DNA of 64,000 nucleotides. Source: Eumeta japonica. Taxonomy: Eukaryota; Arthropoda; Insecta; Lepidoptera; Psychidae. The stretch covers positions 930,001 through 994,000 of the forward strand of contig BGZK01000007.1 of assembly GCA_005406025.1 (NCBI GenBank), given 5' to 3'. Positions 35,601 to 48,071 of this stretch are shown piece after piece; positions within the stretch are counted from its first letter, which is position 1; every line of letters begins with the position of its first letter. The translations under genes and the position numbers were made by a program. The notes under the pieces are model-generated. The model had not been told where the DNA came from and did not search any database. It was given only the letters and a program-made list of their open reading frames with translations.

Positions 35601-36950
35601 ATAACTCAAAATATTAAAATTATCTACACATAGATGATTCACAAATTACATTGGCAGATTTAAAGTTCCTAATAGACATTTTAATTCGACCCAAGTATAG
35701 ACCCAACTCTACTAAAATAAACGTCTTTTACAAAAACCTATTATTCAAACCAATATAATTATATAAAAAGAGCGACTATGAAATGTACTTCCACTCATTT
35801 ATTTAATTAACTCATCCTTAGTTTTTACAGAGAATCTTTTAACATTATTATTAAAAAAAAACTCTCAAATCACTCCGGACTAATATGGAGACTATTAAAA
35901 ATCATAGAAATATAATTCTAACTGAAACCGTCAAATAAACCTAATTCCTAAAGAAATGACAATAGCACAGAGTAGAACAATAGACTTAACTATTTGTAAA
36001 AAGATATGAATAACTTACGTAATAGAAATACCTATATATTATCCTCCATTATTAATAATTCTAATATCGCTTGAACAATTGATGGACAAATTGCCTAATC
36101 CTTAGGGAGAATATTAAAACTACTATTGTTTCTAAGAGAAGAAGACAAATTATAGAAGCTATAAAATCTTGGATAACTTAAAGTATTCTACGTTGTGTTC
36201 AAAATAGAAATACAATACAAAAAAACATTTAAATCCCTATGTAGAAATTCTTCAAATAACACAATCGCCTGAACTTTTGTAATGATACTGTTATGCTAAA
36301 ATGAACTTTGTCGATGACTGCTTTAACGCTGGGCGTTCTCCAACTGAAAATATTGTCTCGAATTACTTTACATTTCACAATAGCAATCCTTAAGATATTC
36401 CTCATATTTTCTGGCATAATACGTTTGCAATTCATTAAAAAACATGTAAATATCTTGTACTAACCGCACTATGTCTCCTTACAAATCCCGACTTAAATAA
36501 TTTTTCAGCCTCTTAACCCCAATAACTTTCAATTATTATGTCTGCGTATAATAAGAGTGAAAATAGGAACATTGATGATAATTGCAGATTATCATCAATT
36601 TTTACACTACTTCCGGTCATATCTAAAACATTATAGAAAAATAATAAAATCGAACCAATTAACTGTATTGTAACCGGGGCTCAAATATAGTTTTATATGT
36701 GAAAAAATTTGGTAAAAATGTGATTCTTGATTTTACTTCTTCAATTTTGCCTTAGTTAACTAAGAAAAAAGAAGAAAGGGTCTTTCAATATTAATATTAA
36801 AATAATATTCTACATTAATATATAAAAATTGGTTTTGAAATCGTCTCGCTTTTCATTTTTCTACTCAAACTTGAAAGAATCGTTAAAAGGAGATATTTAA
36901 AATTTGTTTTAGCGACCTTATACAAAGAGGGTTGAGGAGTATAGAGGCAA
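35600..36950. other. AT-rich stretch, no gene recognised
   Basis: A-rich sequence, possibly decayed repeats. The minus frame at 36,229-36,435 has no recognised motif. Confidence 0.4.
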
Positions 36951-36954
36951 CAAC

Positions 36955-37420
36955 CAAATGGTATATTATGGTATTAAGCTCTAGGGTGTATTAAACATAC
37001 ATAAATGATTTGTGTAACCTAAAATTGACAGCGGATATATGTTCTCATGTGCAAATGATACAGCTGTTGTTTTTAAAGGCACTTGTTGCCTCGAACATAC
37101 ATAAAGAAAAGGGATTAGCCACAGTAGCAGATTGGATTAGTTCTAACTTTAATATATATAACTACAGAAAAAACACTTAAACCAAATTCGCATTGATCTT
37201 GTGTAATAAGTATTATATGGCATCACATTTATAGTGGGGCTTCAAAAACCAAACTTCTTGAACTCGATAGAAGACAGCGTTCCTAAAGGTCATGTGTTTC
37301 AAGATAGATAGATTTTCAACTGAATAGCTAAATTCTGAATGCTAACTATTGTCGATAATAAAATTACACACTCCCTTCAGTAACACTTCAAAACACAAAT
37401 CTCCATCTTCTTAACGATAC
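36955..37420 (+). mobile_element. Highly decayed reverse transcriptase fragment
   Basis: The plus strand shows YINDLCNLKLTADI, then CSCANDTAVVFKG (a damaged F/YADDTAVVF catalytic box), GLATVADWISSNFN, and further on a piece readable as LLELDRRQRS..LKVMCFK, with stops and frameshifts. This order fits the palm and thumb of a Jockey-like reverse transcriptase. The first Asp of the catalytic pair is replaced by Asn. Boundaries are not visible. Confidence 0.6.
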
Positions 37421-37479
37421 ATCTTAAGTACGAGATAAAAAAACGGAATTGTTAGCAAGTTTATAATAAAAACTGCATA

Positions 37480-38050
37480 TCCTACTCAAAATGACACGAG
37501 TCAATCTGTCTTTTTACACAATGAAATAATCAGAATTTTAAAGCAATAACTTTTTCAAGAATATAAAGGGAAAACAATCGTGTCAAAATGGTTAAAGGTA
37601 GAAGAACAAATGCAAACTTTCACTTAAAACTACACACACTTCATTAACACAATGCACGTATACACATCACAGCAAACACGTATGCACACTTATACTCGTG
37701 CATGTTCCACTTACCACAAACACACACACACGCACGCACGCACTCACGCACACACATATGCACATGAATATAAACACACGACAATACTCTGACTGTTTAT
37801 TTTTTGTAACTTAGACTTGTTTTAGTGTCGTTTACAAATAACGTAAGCATAATGAGTTATGTGCTAAAACAGAACCATTAGCAAAAATATAGTATCTTTA
37901 ATATTACTTTCAATAAATGTTTATCTATGAATACATATATTTAAAAACTGAAATCCCAATTTTTCTAAATATGGGAAATAAAGTGAAATAAAATGGACGC
38001 TAAGAATTATGACCCATAAAGATAGGTAATAAAAAAAAAGAAGACGTGAA
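37480..38050. repeat. AT-rich stretch with a CA-rich microsatellite
   Basis: 37,640-37,775 is an interrupted (CA)n/(CGCA)n tract. The rest is AT-rich and featureless. Confidence 0.7.
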
Positions 38051-38720
38051 GAATCTTTAACTTTGCCTTATATCTGTATTTGGGGCTAGCCCTTCTAGTT
38101 TTACGGCGTCAAGACAACCGGTTTCTGGTTATTTGCTCGTCCACCTGAACCCGTGATAAATCTTTAGCAACGGTTGTCCGCTACGAGACCCACGGTCGCC
38201 TTCTTGTCTGGGATAGCTGCGGCCTTTTTCATAACGTAATTTTCGCCTCTCGTCCCGTCTCAATACATGTCATCTCATACGAGGTTACCCATCTTATCTA
38301 CGATGGGTACGACCTTAAAGGAGCTGATATACTGGTTGCGTATTTGATCAAGTTTTTTTTTTCTTATTTCATATTTACGATTAAGACATATTTTGACTTT
38401 ATATTTTACGGCCGGTTGTCATCTAACGCCAAAGGTGTAACTTATACCAAGCTGTGCATCCGCTGCCATCCTTTCTGGGCAATCAAGTTTGAACGGACAT
38501 CGCTGCACAGATCTCGCCTTCACTAATCTTGAAAAAGCTCTATGCAGGTATTTGATAATAGAGTGTCCTTCCCTGGCCTTGTTGGTCCGCGGGAGTTATT
38601 TAATTTATCTCCTATCCGGCATATTTAGCGAACCTTCCCCTATCCGCCGCCTGGGGACGCGTTCACTAGGGGTGAGACTCCCCCAAGAAAAAGAAGACAT
38701 CAAGAATAAAATACAGAAAT
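38050..38720. other. GC-enriched, transposon-like unclassified segment
   Basis: Composition jumps relative to the flanks. The right part carries a plus-strand TYTKLCIRCHPFW phrase that could be a worn zinc knuckle, and ends with GGGGACGCGTTCACTAGGGG and GTGAGACTCCCCC followed by an A-rich run, like the 3' end of a retrotransposon. I cannot name a family. Confidence 0.35.
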
Positions 38721-39400
38721 AAATGTAAAAATAAAGAAATAAATCCTTTGTTTTTTGGAGCGAAAGAAGATTCAACAATATAATGACCAATTTCTGTTAG
38801 TACAAACAATTTCTAGTGTAAAGCACTAAAGCACTGTATTAATGTTTGTCGAAGAATTATCGCATAACAATAAATCTACATTCGGATAACTTATTTTTGT
38901 GAACAATGAAAGATATGCAACTGATTCAGATATAATTTCCCTAATTGTTCCAGCTTTCGTCGTAATCCAGTAAACAATATATTAAAATGATGCATTATAA
39001 AACATTTTGCTTATCACATCTAGTATCCCGTCTCAATGGATTACTTCTAAAAGGAAAGGTATGGTTTAGATCCCTTTGCAAAATTTATTACCATCCAGAA
39101 CTTCGTTCCGGTCAGAGACGTAAATATACATAAAGCGTATCTTAATAATATTCAGAATATCATAAAAAGCAGATTCAGTTTGAACAATGAAATATACTGT
39201 GAATTTAATCTGTCATAAAAATATTTTTGTTAATTGTTTTAATAATTACATATTCAATGCTAATTCTATTCTAATTGTTAATTTATTAAGAAACTAACTT
39301 TTAAGTAGTGCTAATAAAATTAATATAATATGAAAAATGCACGGATATATCATTTGTCTCCATATCTATAATTTAAAAATGAATCACAAAATGTGTTGGT
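38720..39400. other. AT-rich intergenic stretch
   Basis: Nothing recognisable. Confidence 0.5.
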
Positions 39401-39850
39401 AAGAGCATAACTCAACAACGCCTGGACCAATTTGGCCAATTCTTTTTTTTAAATGTTCGTTGAAGTCCCAGGATGGTTTTTACGGCGAGAAAAATTCGAA
39501 TGATTGCCGGGAAAACCCTAAAAATAGCCCTTTTCCTTTTCCCATACAAACGTTTTCTAACTAAATTATTGAGTCAATTTGAACTTTATTGCTATTCAAT
39601 AAAGTTCATACTAAATTACAAGCACTTATTGTTGTCTAAGCAACGTAGGTGTGTTTCTGATATCAAAGAGTCAATTTGCACTTTATTACTGCCGCACTAA
39701 GTTCAAATTCAAACATATCGTTCAAAACAGTTTGCGTGTTGCGTTGGAGGATCTATGTCGCGTTCCGAAACTCAACAAAAATATCGTGAATCCAACCAAA
39801 TTGAATTGTCACAAAATGTAAAAGCTACATATCATTAGTATTAATTTTCA
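39400..39850 (+). repeat. Unclassified interspersed repeat, possibly Helitron-like
   Basis: The segment begins with a phrase like AACTCAACAACGCCTGGACC, typical of insect repeats that match ACTC..A..GC.TGGACC-type consensus sequences. It contains two similar blocks about 110 bp apart (GAGTCAATTTGAACTTTATT near 39,570 and GAGTCAATTTGCACTTTATT near 39,668). A 27-codon plus frame from 39,754 starts MSRSETQQKYRESNQIEL and stops. The resemblance to Helitron leader regions is from memory and weak. Confidence 0.3.
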
Positions 39851-40372
39851 ATTTGGTCGGCTTCGTAATATTATTTCTTTTGTTTTAGTTTCGGCATGCG
39901 CCATAAAATGCATCAGTTTTTACGTCATTACATCAGTCAAACACAAATCGCATTACCAAGTGTTTAATTATTTTTAATTATTAATTTAATATCCCTATAT
40001 GTGCAAAATTATTTAAATACATACTATAATATTATGTAAATGAGATGAACACGATATGATATAATAAATATAGGAAAATGAAAACTTTACACACATACAA
40101 CATTGGTATGGCTAAAAGGATTTGACTCCAAGTCATATTATATTGGAAAACCATCAGATTTGTTTGTCTATGCGCCAGGTAATCAAACAAAAAAAGTTCG
40201 TATATCACAAAGCACTACAATGAAAATAAAACTGATTTTTGTTAATAATTATGATTCATTTGATTAACAATAAAGCGATTACTTAATTTTAAATGCTTAT
40301 ATACGTTTTATTTAATTATTTTTTATAACAGATTCATGATTTTGTATGTAGAGTATTGCAAACTTATAGTCC
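39850..40372. other. AT-rich intergenic stretch
   Basis: Nothing recognisable. Confidence 0.5.
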
Positions 40373-41121
40373 AAGATCCCAGAGCGATAAGACACAACTT
40401 ATTTTCACATAAACGAAACCTCATGTTCTCAGTAGTGTCTTATGTGCTCAGAATACCTGCGCGCTTGTGGAGCTTGCCGAGTGACACCTGGGCAGGTACC
40501 AAGTGTGAAAGGTAACTAAAATTAATAATTATTTAACTTAAATTTTTATAGCTGATTTTTATATATATTTTGTAGAGTATTATTATAAAGTTATACCATA
40601 AGCGTCAGACACTTTTCATGGGCCAGAACTTTTGTCAGACACTTTAAAGCTCTACAAAAAATAAATGAACTTAACTTATTTTTACATGTCTGACTTTTAA
40701 ATATGTTGTTAAGACAATTGTTACGAAGTTATATTTAATTAGTCAGACAAAATTTATTGACCAAACACCCGCTAAATTGCAAAATTACTCAGCCGTGAGT
40801 AAGAGCGCGAAAGCATTATAGGTGCGTTTCGGAGCGAGTGAGACGGTCTTACTAACTCAGTTCCCCTTCTCTCATTCGTGTAATTCTTCTGTGTATTGTG
40901 CATGTGTCCTTTGCGTGTAACCTAATGGTATACAGTATAGTTCGATCTGTGAGACCACATGTTTTTGTTGTTTACGTTGTGTCATTTGTGAGTGATTACA
41001 TTACTTGATAATCACTTGGTGAGCACAAACAAGAAGATATTTTCAAGATTATCCAAAAGTTTATCTGTGAAATCTATAGTGTTCCTGATACATACGATGT
41101 TAACGCTGCCCGTCTTCAGCT
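40373..41121 (+). repeat. 749-bp direct repeat, copy 1
   Basis: Aligns without gaps to 42,260-43,008 (offset 1,887). I found only two base differences (AAG/ATG near 40,801 and GCATG/GTATG near 40,900). It starts at AAGATCCCAGAGCGATAAG and ends at CGTCTTCAGCT. Copy 1 continues to the right into the coding remnant at 41,020-41,375, whereas copy 2 stops abruptly, so copy 1 is more likely the source. It contains two GTCAGACACTTT repeats at about 40,600 and 40,635. Confidence 0.97.
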
Positions 41122-41375
41122 ATTTTTAAATAATTACAGCGTATCTAATATAAATGAAGAATTTAACCGTAAAAATTAAAAACTTTTATGCAAGCAGTTT
41201 ACCACCGTGTAAAACTGAGTTATTCCAACAAGTTCTACGAGCTAATTACATTTCTAGCATATGGAATTATGCATGAAAAACAACCGACCATTTTACTCTG
41301 AACAAAATGGATGGAGGTTAGAAGAAAACCAGTTTCACTTTCATTGGTTTGATGGTGACCAATTACCAAGGGACG
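41020..41375 (+). pseudogene. Transposon-associated coding remnant ending in WFDGDQLP
   Basis: Across the plus strand run QEDIFKIIQKFICEIYSVPD, VNAARLQLFLNNYSVSNI, then after stops NRPFYSEQNGWRLEENQFHF and HWFDGDQLP. I recall similar C-terminal blocks in multi-copy insect proteins thought to derive from DNA transposons, but cannot name the superfamily. The first part is duplicated in copy 2 of the direct repeat. The last codons lie in the left arm of the perfect hairpin. Confidence 0.45.
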
Positions 41376-41394
41376 TAATTGGTCACCATCAAAC
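41347..41394. repeat. Perfect 19-bp-stem hairpin at the arm boundary
   Basis: Arms 41,347-41,365 and 41,376-41,394 (GTTTGATGGTGACCAATTA and its exact complement) enclose a 10-nt loop CCAAGGGACG. Its right arm ends exactly where the 686-bp inverted repeat begins (41,394). Confidence 0.97.
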
Positions 41395-42079
41395 GTGGGC
41401 GCGGCGCCGCCGGGGAGCATTTTTACTTATTTCTCTCCGGTCGCGTCCGTTTGTTCGAAATCATCGCCCTATAATTAGACGAATATCAAGCGTTAACGGT
41501 AACAATTTAGTTGTATTCGAATGGACGGCGTCGCCTTTTATAGGATGATTAACGGTGATCAAGTCATCACTATGAAAGGGTTTTAGTTATGGTGATTGTT
41601 GAATAATACAAGTCACTCGTTATTTAAAATTTTATTATTATTTTTTGTTTTGTAATCTGTCAATTCTAAATTCTTAATAAACCTGTAAATTGCCACTTTT
41701 CATCAGTGACCCCAACGTTTCATGATTGGGTCTGGTGTTAAAGAGCTACTAGTATTAAAATTCCACCTTTGAAGTTGATGAAAATCAAATATTCTGAAAT
41801 GTACAATTTCTATGATTTGTTTTTTTTACAAAACAATTTTTATACTGACGGAGTTTTTAAACATTATCTTTGAAATGTATTAATTAATTGGAAACTCATT
41901 AAAATTTCTTATTCAGAGATCTTCTAGTTTCATCTGAAAATAAAATTTTACAAATGCATCTACATTATGAAAAATTTACAAATTTTTAAGTATTTTTTAC
42001 CAAATAGATTATTTTTTTTAGTAATTAATATAAGTAATTCGGATACAGATAGATTGCTCTATATATCAAATTACAATTC
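41394..42079 (+). repeat. 686-bp inverted repeat, left arm
   Basis: Reverse-complements to 43,012-43,697 without gaps (paired positions sum to 85,091 at both ends); I saw no mismatch in the parts compared. It starts in the GC-rich CGTGGGCGCGGCGCC and ends at TTACAATTC. Given that the right arm runs on into similarly GC-rich DNA, the left arm is likely the derived copy. Confidence 0.96.
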
Positions 42080-42259
42080 AATATAGTTGCATAACATTTA
42101 TTAGTAACTAGCGGACCCAACAGACTTCGTTCTGTCAAAAAGATTTGGAATGTAGCAATTTTTCGTTCCTACCCATTTTATAGTCGAGGAAATAAATTCT
42201 CTTGAACTGGAAGATTATTCATTTTCAATAGCACAATCCACCTGAACTGATAATAGAGT
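42080..42259. other. Spacer between left arm and direct-repeat copy 2
   Basis: It contains ACTAGCGGACCCAACAGAC and TTCGTTCTGTC, a phrase resembling common insect repeats (GCGGACCCGACAGACGTTG type). No coding content. Confidence 0.5.
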
Positions 42260-43008
42260 AAGATCCCAGAGCGATAAGACACAACTTATTTTCACATAAA
42301 CGAAACCTCATGTTCTCAGTAGTGTCTTATGTGCTCAGAATACCTGCGCGCTTGTGGAGCTTGCCGAGTGACACCTGGGCAGGTACCAAGTGTGAAAGGT
42401 AACTAAAATTAATAATTATTTAACTTAAATTTTTATAGCTGATTTTTATATATATTTTGTAGAGTATTATTATAAAGTTATACCATAAGCGTCAGACACT
42501 TTTCATGGGCCAGAACTTTTGTCAGACACTTTAAAGCTCTACAAAAAATAAATGAACTTAACTTATTTTTACATGTCTGACTTTTAAATATGTTGTTAAG
42601 ACAATTGTTACGAAGTTATATTTAATTAGTCAGACAAAATTTATTGACCAAACACCCGCTAAATTGCAAAATTACTCAGCCGTGAGTATGAGCGCGAAAG
42701 CATTATAGGTGCGTTTCGGAGCGAGTGAGACGGTCTTACTAACTCAGTTCCCCTTCTCTCATTCGTGTAATTCTTCTGTGTATTGTGTATGTGTCCTTTG
42801 CGTGTAACCTAATGGTATACAGTATAGTTCGATCTGTGAGACCACATGTTTTTGTTGTTTACGTTGTGTCATTTGTGAGTGATTACATTACTTGATAATC
42901 ACTTGGTGAGCACAAACAAGAAGATATTTTCAAGATTATCCAAAAGTTTATCTGTGAAATCTATAGTGTTCCTGATACATACGATGTTAACGCTGCCCGT
43001 CTTCAGCT
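42260..43008 (+). repeat. 749-bp direct repeat, copy 2
   Basis: About 99.7% identical to 40,373-41,121. It is followed after only 3 bp by the right inverted arm (43,012). Confidence 0.97.
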
Positions 43009-43011
43009 TCA

Positions 43012-43697
43012 GAATTGTAATTTGATATATAGAGCAATCTATCTGTATCCGAATTACTTATATTAATTACTAAAAAAAATAATCTATTTGGTAAAAAATA
43101 CTTAAAAATTTGTAAATTTTTCATAATGTAGATGCATTTGTAAAATTTTATTTTCAGATGAAACTAGAAGATCTCTGAATAAGAAATTTTAATGAGTTTC
43201 CAATTAATTAATACATTTCAAAGATAATGTTTAAAAACTCCGTCAGTATAAAAATTGTTTTGTAAAAAAAACAAATCATAGAAATTGTACATTTCAGAAT
43301 ATTTGATTTTCATCAACTTCAAAGGTGGAATTTTAATACTAGTAGCTCTTTAACACCAGACCCAATCATGAAACGTTGGGGTCACTGATGAAAAGTGGCA
43401 ATTTACAGGTTTATTAAGAATTTAGAATTGACAGATTACAAAACAAAAAATAATAATAAAATTTTAAATAACGAGTGACTTGTATTATTCAACAATCACC
43501 ATAACTAAAACCCTTTCATAGTGATGACTTGATCACCGTTAATCATCCTATAAAAGGCGACGCCGTCCATTCGAATACAACTAAATTGTTACCGTTAACG
43601 CTTGATATTCGTCTAATTATAGGGCGATGATTTCGAACAAACGGACGCGACCGGAGAGAAATAAGTAAAAATGCTCCCCGGCGGCGCCGCGCCCACG
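43012..43697 (-). repeat. 686-bp inverted repeat, right arm
   Basis: Exact reverse complement, as far as compared, of 41,394-42,079. Its outer end merges with GC-rich DNA (43,698-43,880) of matching composition, suggesting that this arm is the original locus. Confidence 0.96.
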
Positions 43698-43885
43698 CCG
43701 CGGTCGGTCCGTTTAGCACCAGTCGTAATTAATTAGAGCGGCGGCCGGTCCCGTGATTCCCTTCGCCGCCCACCTGCCGTCCCTTGCGAAAACACCCGCC
43801 GCGATTGTCTTGTTTTTGGATTAGTCCGGCAACAGCACCTGACGGGGGGTTGCGTGATTGCTTTACGCTCGCAACGCTTGTTTGT
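43698..43885. other. GC-rich non-coding island
   Basis: CpG-dense with a TAATTAATTAG homeodomain-type core near 43,726 embedded in G/C-rich sequence (GCGGCGGCCGGTCCCG, CCACCTGCCGTCCC). No open frame of note. Candidate regulatory element. Confidence 0.35.
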
Positions 43886-45000
43886 TAAGTATGCGAGATG
43901 AGGGAAATTGTTTGTTGTTTCATCGGTAGATAAACGAACGAATTAAAAATGTTCGATATTTATTTATTTATTTTGGGAAAAGAGAGCTCGTGATCTATTT
44001 ATAATTATATATTTTGTCATTACTTATATATAAATAGGGTCAGAGAAAAAATTATTGCACGTTTTATATATAAGCCCAATATAATTTTTCATCATATTTT
44101 ATTTACTTTTAATTATAATGTATTTCATTTTGTTTAACAACTTGTTAGCTTTGTTATAAACATAAAGTTTTAGTATTTCCTAATATCTGGTAATCTTAAC
44201 ATAATATTGCTTAAAGTATAATAGATTTCTTCTTGGTAACAAAATACATAATATCAACTTATTTACTTAAAGATAAATTAGAAGTTGATTATATCAACAT
44301 TATCATTAATTGCATAACTAATTCCCTTAGTATAATATCCGTATTTATAAACAAATATTATCGAGTTACTTGGCTGAACTCTCCGCACTTCTGCAAATAC
44401 TCGCCTATAAAGGGTTAGCATAACTTGAATATCTTATAGCACAAAGACATTTCTGGTATATTATTAGAATTGTCTGCTTACTCTTATAATTATTTACATC
44501 ACATTTAACATTGAATACCGAAATAATTTAAATGTTAATTTTAATTAATGTATAGATAGTATTTTTTAAGAAACATCGTAACATAACGTTTTAGTAAGAC
44601 TCTTCATTCTTAAAGTTTGCTAAATTTATATTCGAAGCTTACTAAAATTTGAATTATGAAAAGCATAAATAATAAAAACTACCCATCTTCATTTTATTCA
44701 GTAATACAAGTGAGTCTTAGAGTAATTTAAATCTATAAGCTGTCTTTTGCACTAATTTGAAAGTGAAATAGAAAAATACAATATTTTTCGTATCAGGGTG
44801 AGTTAGTCATACGTTAAATTACGATTTACCTACGCATACACGACATACGAACATGGAAATAATTCTTATAGACACCACTGACGTACTGATGTACTTAGAT
44901 CGCAACCTAATTCGTCAGAAATGGACTAGGGCTTAGAAAAAATAAATAATTAGAAGAAAAAATAAATAAAAAAAAAATATTGAATGCCCGACAAGCGAAC
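43885..45000. other. AT-rich intergenic stretch
   Basis: Nothing recognisable; the plus frame 44,233-44,418 is AT-rich and featureless. Confidence 0.45.
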
Positions 45001-45665
45001 TAAGAACTATCGCTTCAGAAACTGGGTTTTTATACGGCTCTTGGTTGGTCAACTCTCAACTTCACCTTCAAGGTAAAGTGAGTGATCGTCATAATTTTTC
45101 CGGATCGTCGAGATTTTCCATCGTTGAATTTCTCCGGTCCAGACGGAGAAACTCTTCACTCGGTCATACACTCCCAGAGCTGGCCGTGACGGTCGAGGAA
45201 GATGACGGGGAATCCAGTGGCACCTCCTCTGGATATCCAGCTGGCTCGGGAAACTTCACGACGTGAAACCCCGAAATGGGGCCATCAAGACCGTCCATCA
45301 CCACGATTGGGCCGTCCGGTGCGACCGGAAGGTCGGACGACCATGAACGAACAAGGCAATTTAATGTGATCACACCGAATCGGATTCCTGCGGCATTTTT
45401 CAAAATGAAACGGGCTGTTTTTCCGGCGTCGCCGTTGTACAAGGAACGGCCGCGTTACGTCACATGAGCATATTCGGGCGTGGTGCAGGTTTCAATTTGG
45501 AATTTCCATATCCGTCGTGCAGCGCCCCCGGCGGGCGCACTCGCTACTTAATTTGCCGCCCGATAGAACCCATCCGCATCGGAATCTCTTTCCCGTCGTC
45601 TGAACAAATTGACGTCTATCAGCGGGGCGAGCGTCAATATTTTTTTAAGAGCTGATAGACATTCA
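45000..45665. other. GC-rich island with overlapping open frames
   Basis: A long GC-enriched block keeps frames open on both strands: plus 45,045-45,266 (ends with GNFTT before the stop), plus 45,276-45,467, plus 45,464-45,655, and minus 45,164-45,442 (DGPIVVMDGLDGPISGFHVV). I recognise none, and splice sites are not evident. Hairpin-like GGCCGTCCGGTGCGACCGG/AAGGTCGGACGACC lies near 45,310. It is either a conserved regulatory block or an unrecognised exon; regulatory is more likely. Confidence 0.35.
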
Positions 45666-47185
45666 TTTTTGTGAGCGGTGTCAGCGACCCTTGAAGTGTA
45701 TTCGCGAATGTAATTAAAATTCTAAGAATTTTTATGCATAATTTATATAATGGATATCATTCAATTAATTGATATATCAGATTGCGAAGCTATAATTTTT
45801 CAGTTTGTATATGCTGTGGTACAGTGTATAAGAAAGTTTATGGATATACGTAAATACAGCATTATTGTTCAAACAAACAGCGAAATTGATGTGACTACTA
45901 TACTATGCAAATTGAAATTTGCATACTAACTTATGAATTGGATAATTCATAGACATATCATAAACGAAACTATTTATCTCGTTCCATTATGAGATGATCT
46001 ACAATTTGTTCTTCTTGTTCAATTACATATAAATCTTCTGAAGAACATTTTTTTTTAAGTAGCTTAACATTTATTTAAATATATAACTGGGTTATCTAAA
46101 TATACTTTAATTAGTTTAGTAAGCATAATTACATAAACATAGCCCAATATTCTTACCGATCATATGAACGATATTGACAATACACAGTACAAGAACTAAA
46201 CAGAGACCACATAGTTTCAAAGAAATTGTTTCAAAGAAAAATTATTTATAATTACAATAAAGTAAGATTTAAGAATTTATAAAGACATATATCGACAATT
46301 GATAAATATTAGTCACAATCTGGTAGATAGCGTGCTTTATACATCTGTCTACATGCAATTTTTTTTTTCATCTTTTAACTTGAGTGCTAGTCTTCTCATT
46401 CTTTAAATTAATAACAGAGTATTGCAAATGTTGAACTCAAATAGTACGGTTTTAAATAACAATTGATTAAGTGAATTATTAGTATGAGCTATTAATAATT
46501 TTCTTGATTGTGAATCTCTAATGCGATGTCTTAGTGTCGTGTCAGGTCCTAACATCGCGCTGATAGGACATTCTCAACCATAGTCTTTTATTTTAGACAG
46601 TAGTGGGGTCAGCGCTCGACGCTGGCCAAGTGCACGTTGGGAGCTGCTAATAAAGATCGTCTCCTATACTACCGTACTAATTTTGATACTGATTGTGAAA
46701 CTACATTCGATTAGAGTAGATACATAGTAATAGATATCGAGATAGCCTACAATAGATATATTGTTACAATATGTTCATATATCTGTTCTAACCTATACAA
46801 CATATACATATAGTGACAACAAATCACATATTGTGTTAAAATCTTTCTCCATATAATTCGTTACAAGATTGTGACATTTTTCGTCACATTAGCGACAAGC
46901 TTTTAGGCCGTGAAATTAACTTTACCGGCAAATTTTCGCTTTGTAAAATGACCCTTAAGGGTGCGTGGACAAAACACCTTTTTGATGTCACGTACGCGTA
47001 AACTTATTGTGAAAAGGAATTTCTCGCCCCTCCGTTGGGCGCCAAATATCTGTCACATGTGTGACTTTCCTTTGATTTTATTTATTTTGGTAACACGAGC
47101 GAGATTAATGGGAATTTATATGTAGTATAACGCTGTCATTCAAAGCCTCGTAGTAACAATATATTGAATCAGCATTTGGAATGGA
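45665..47185. other. AT-rich stretch with two GC-richer patches
   Basis: Patches at about 46,530-46,680 (GGGGTCAGCGCTCGACGCTGG) and 46,900-47,060 (AGTTGGGCGCC-like, TCACGTACGCG) are non-coding and unidentified. The rest is AT-rich without features. Confidence 0.4.
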
Positions 47186-47275
47186 AAACAAATATTTTTG
47201 ACGTATTGCAAGTGTAATTTCTATTACCTACGAAATAAAGCTATTTTTTATTTGATTTTAATTATTTTACTTTAA
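47185..47275 (+). mobile_element. 3' terminal fragment of the CR1/Jockey-like family
   Basis: The plus strand reads GACGTATTGCAAGTGTAATT, then CTACGAAATAAAGCTA and a T-rich ATTTGATTTT tail. This is the reverse-complement match of the 3' end of the copies at 33,187 and 25,415. It is a severely 5'-truncated insertion of about 90 bp. Confidence 0.75.
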
Positions 47276-48022
47276 ATAAATATAAATGCAAATATGTACA
47301 GAGTCTAAAAACATGAAAACATATGAAAGATTTTTTAAGACGACACAAATTAATTATGTACTTTTAATGATTTACAATTAAAAAAATAATTTGTAACTCC
47401 ATAATAGTAGATTTTAAGAATCAGATTACAAAAAAATACTAAATAAAATAAACTACATTAAAAAATATTGATTCTAATATTAAGTATATAACATTACATT
47501 AACCAGCATTCATCATAATATAATTTAGCTCTATGATAATTATATCTCGCAACGTCATCGATGACAGGTCTTTAAAATTACGATACCTAATTAATACCTT
47601 TGGTGTCACTTATGCGTAGTCATTTCAATCGTAATGAATGCAGAGATGCACGTGTATAATATTTTATCATATAATATTTTGATTACACGATATTCAAAAT
47701 ATGATAGAGCTTTTCTTGTCGTTATACGTCGTAATTATAAATATCACTGTGGATTTATTATTCGGAGTAATGCCGTGAGTTTATAAATATATGTCTACTT
47801 CAATAAATTACTATTGTATTTAATGATGTCTATTTTTAGTCGTCATTGAAAACACTACTCGAGTGTTATATTTGTTACTATTCGTATTGATCTTGGAATA
47901 CTTTTATAAACGACGACGTCACCAGTCTCTGTCTGTACGAATTTCTATAAAAGAAAATACATTTCTTGATCTGTAAAAACATATGAACAATGACGAGACC
48001 ACATTTTGGCTGAATGCGTAAT

Positions 48023-48071
<49 letters not shown>

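Noticed and set aside
45045..45655. Several open frames as exons
   Set aside because: Open on both strands through GC-rich composition, with no splice sites or recognised domain; kept only as an island.
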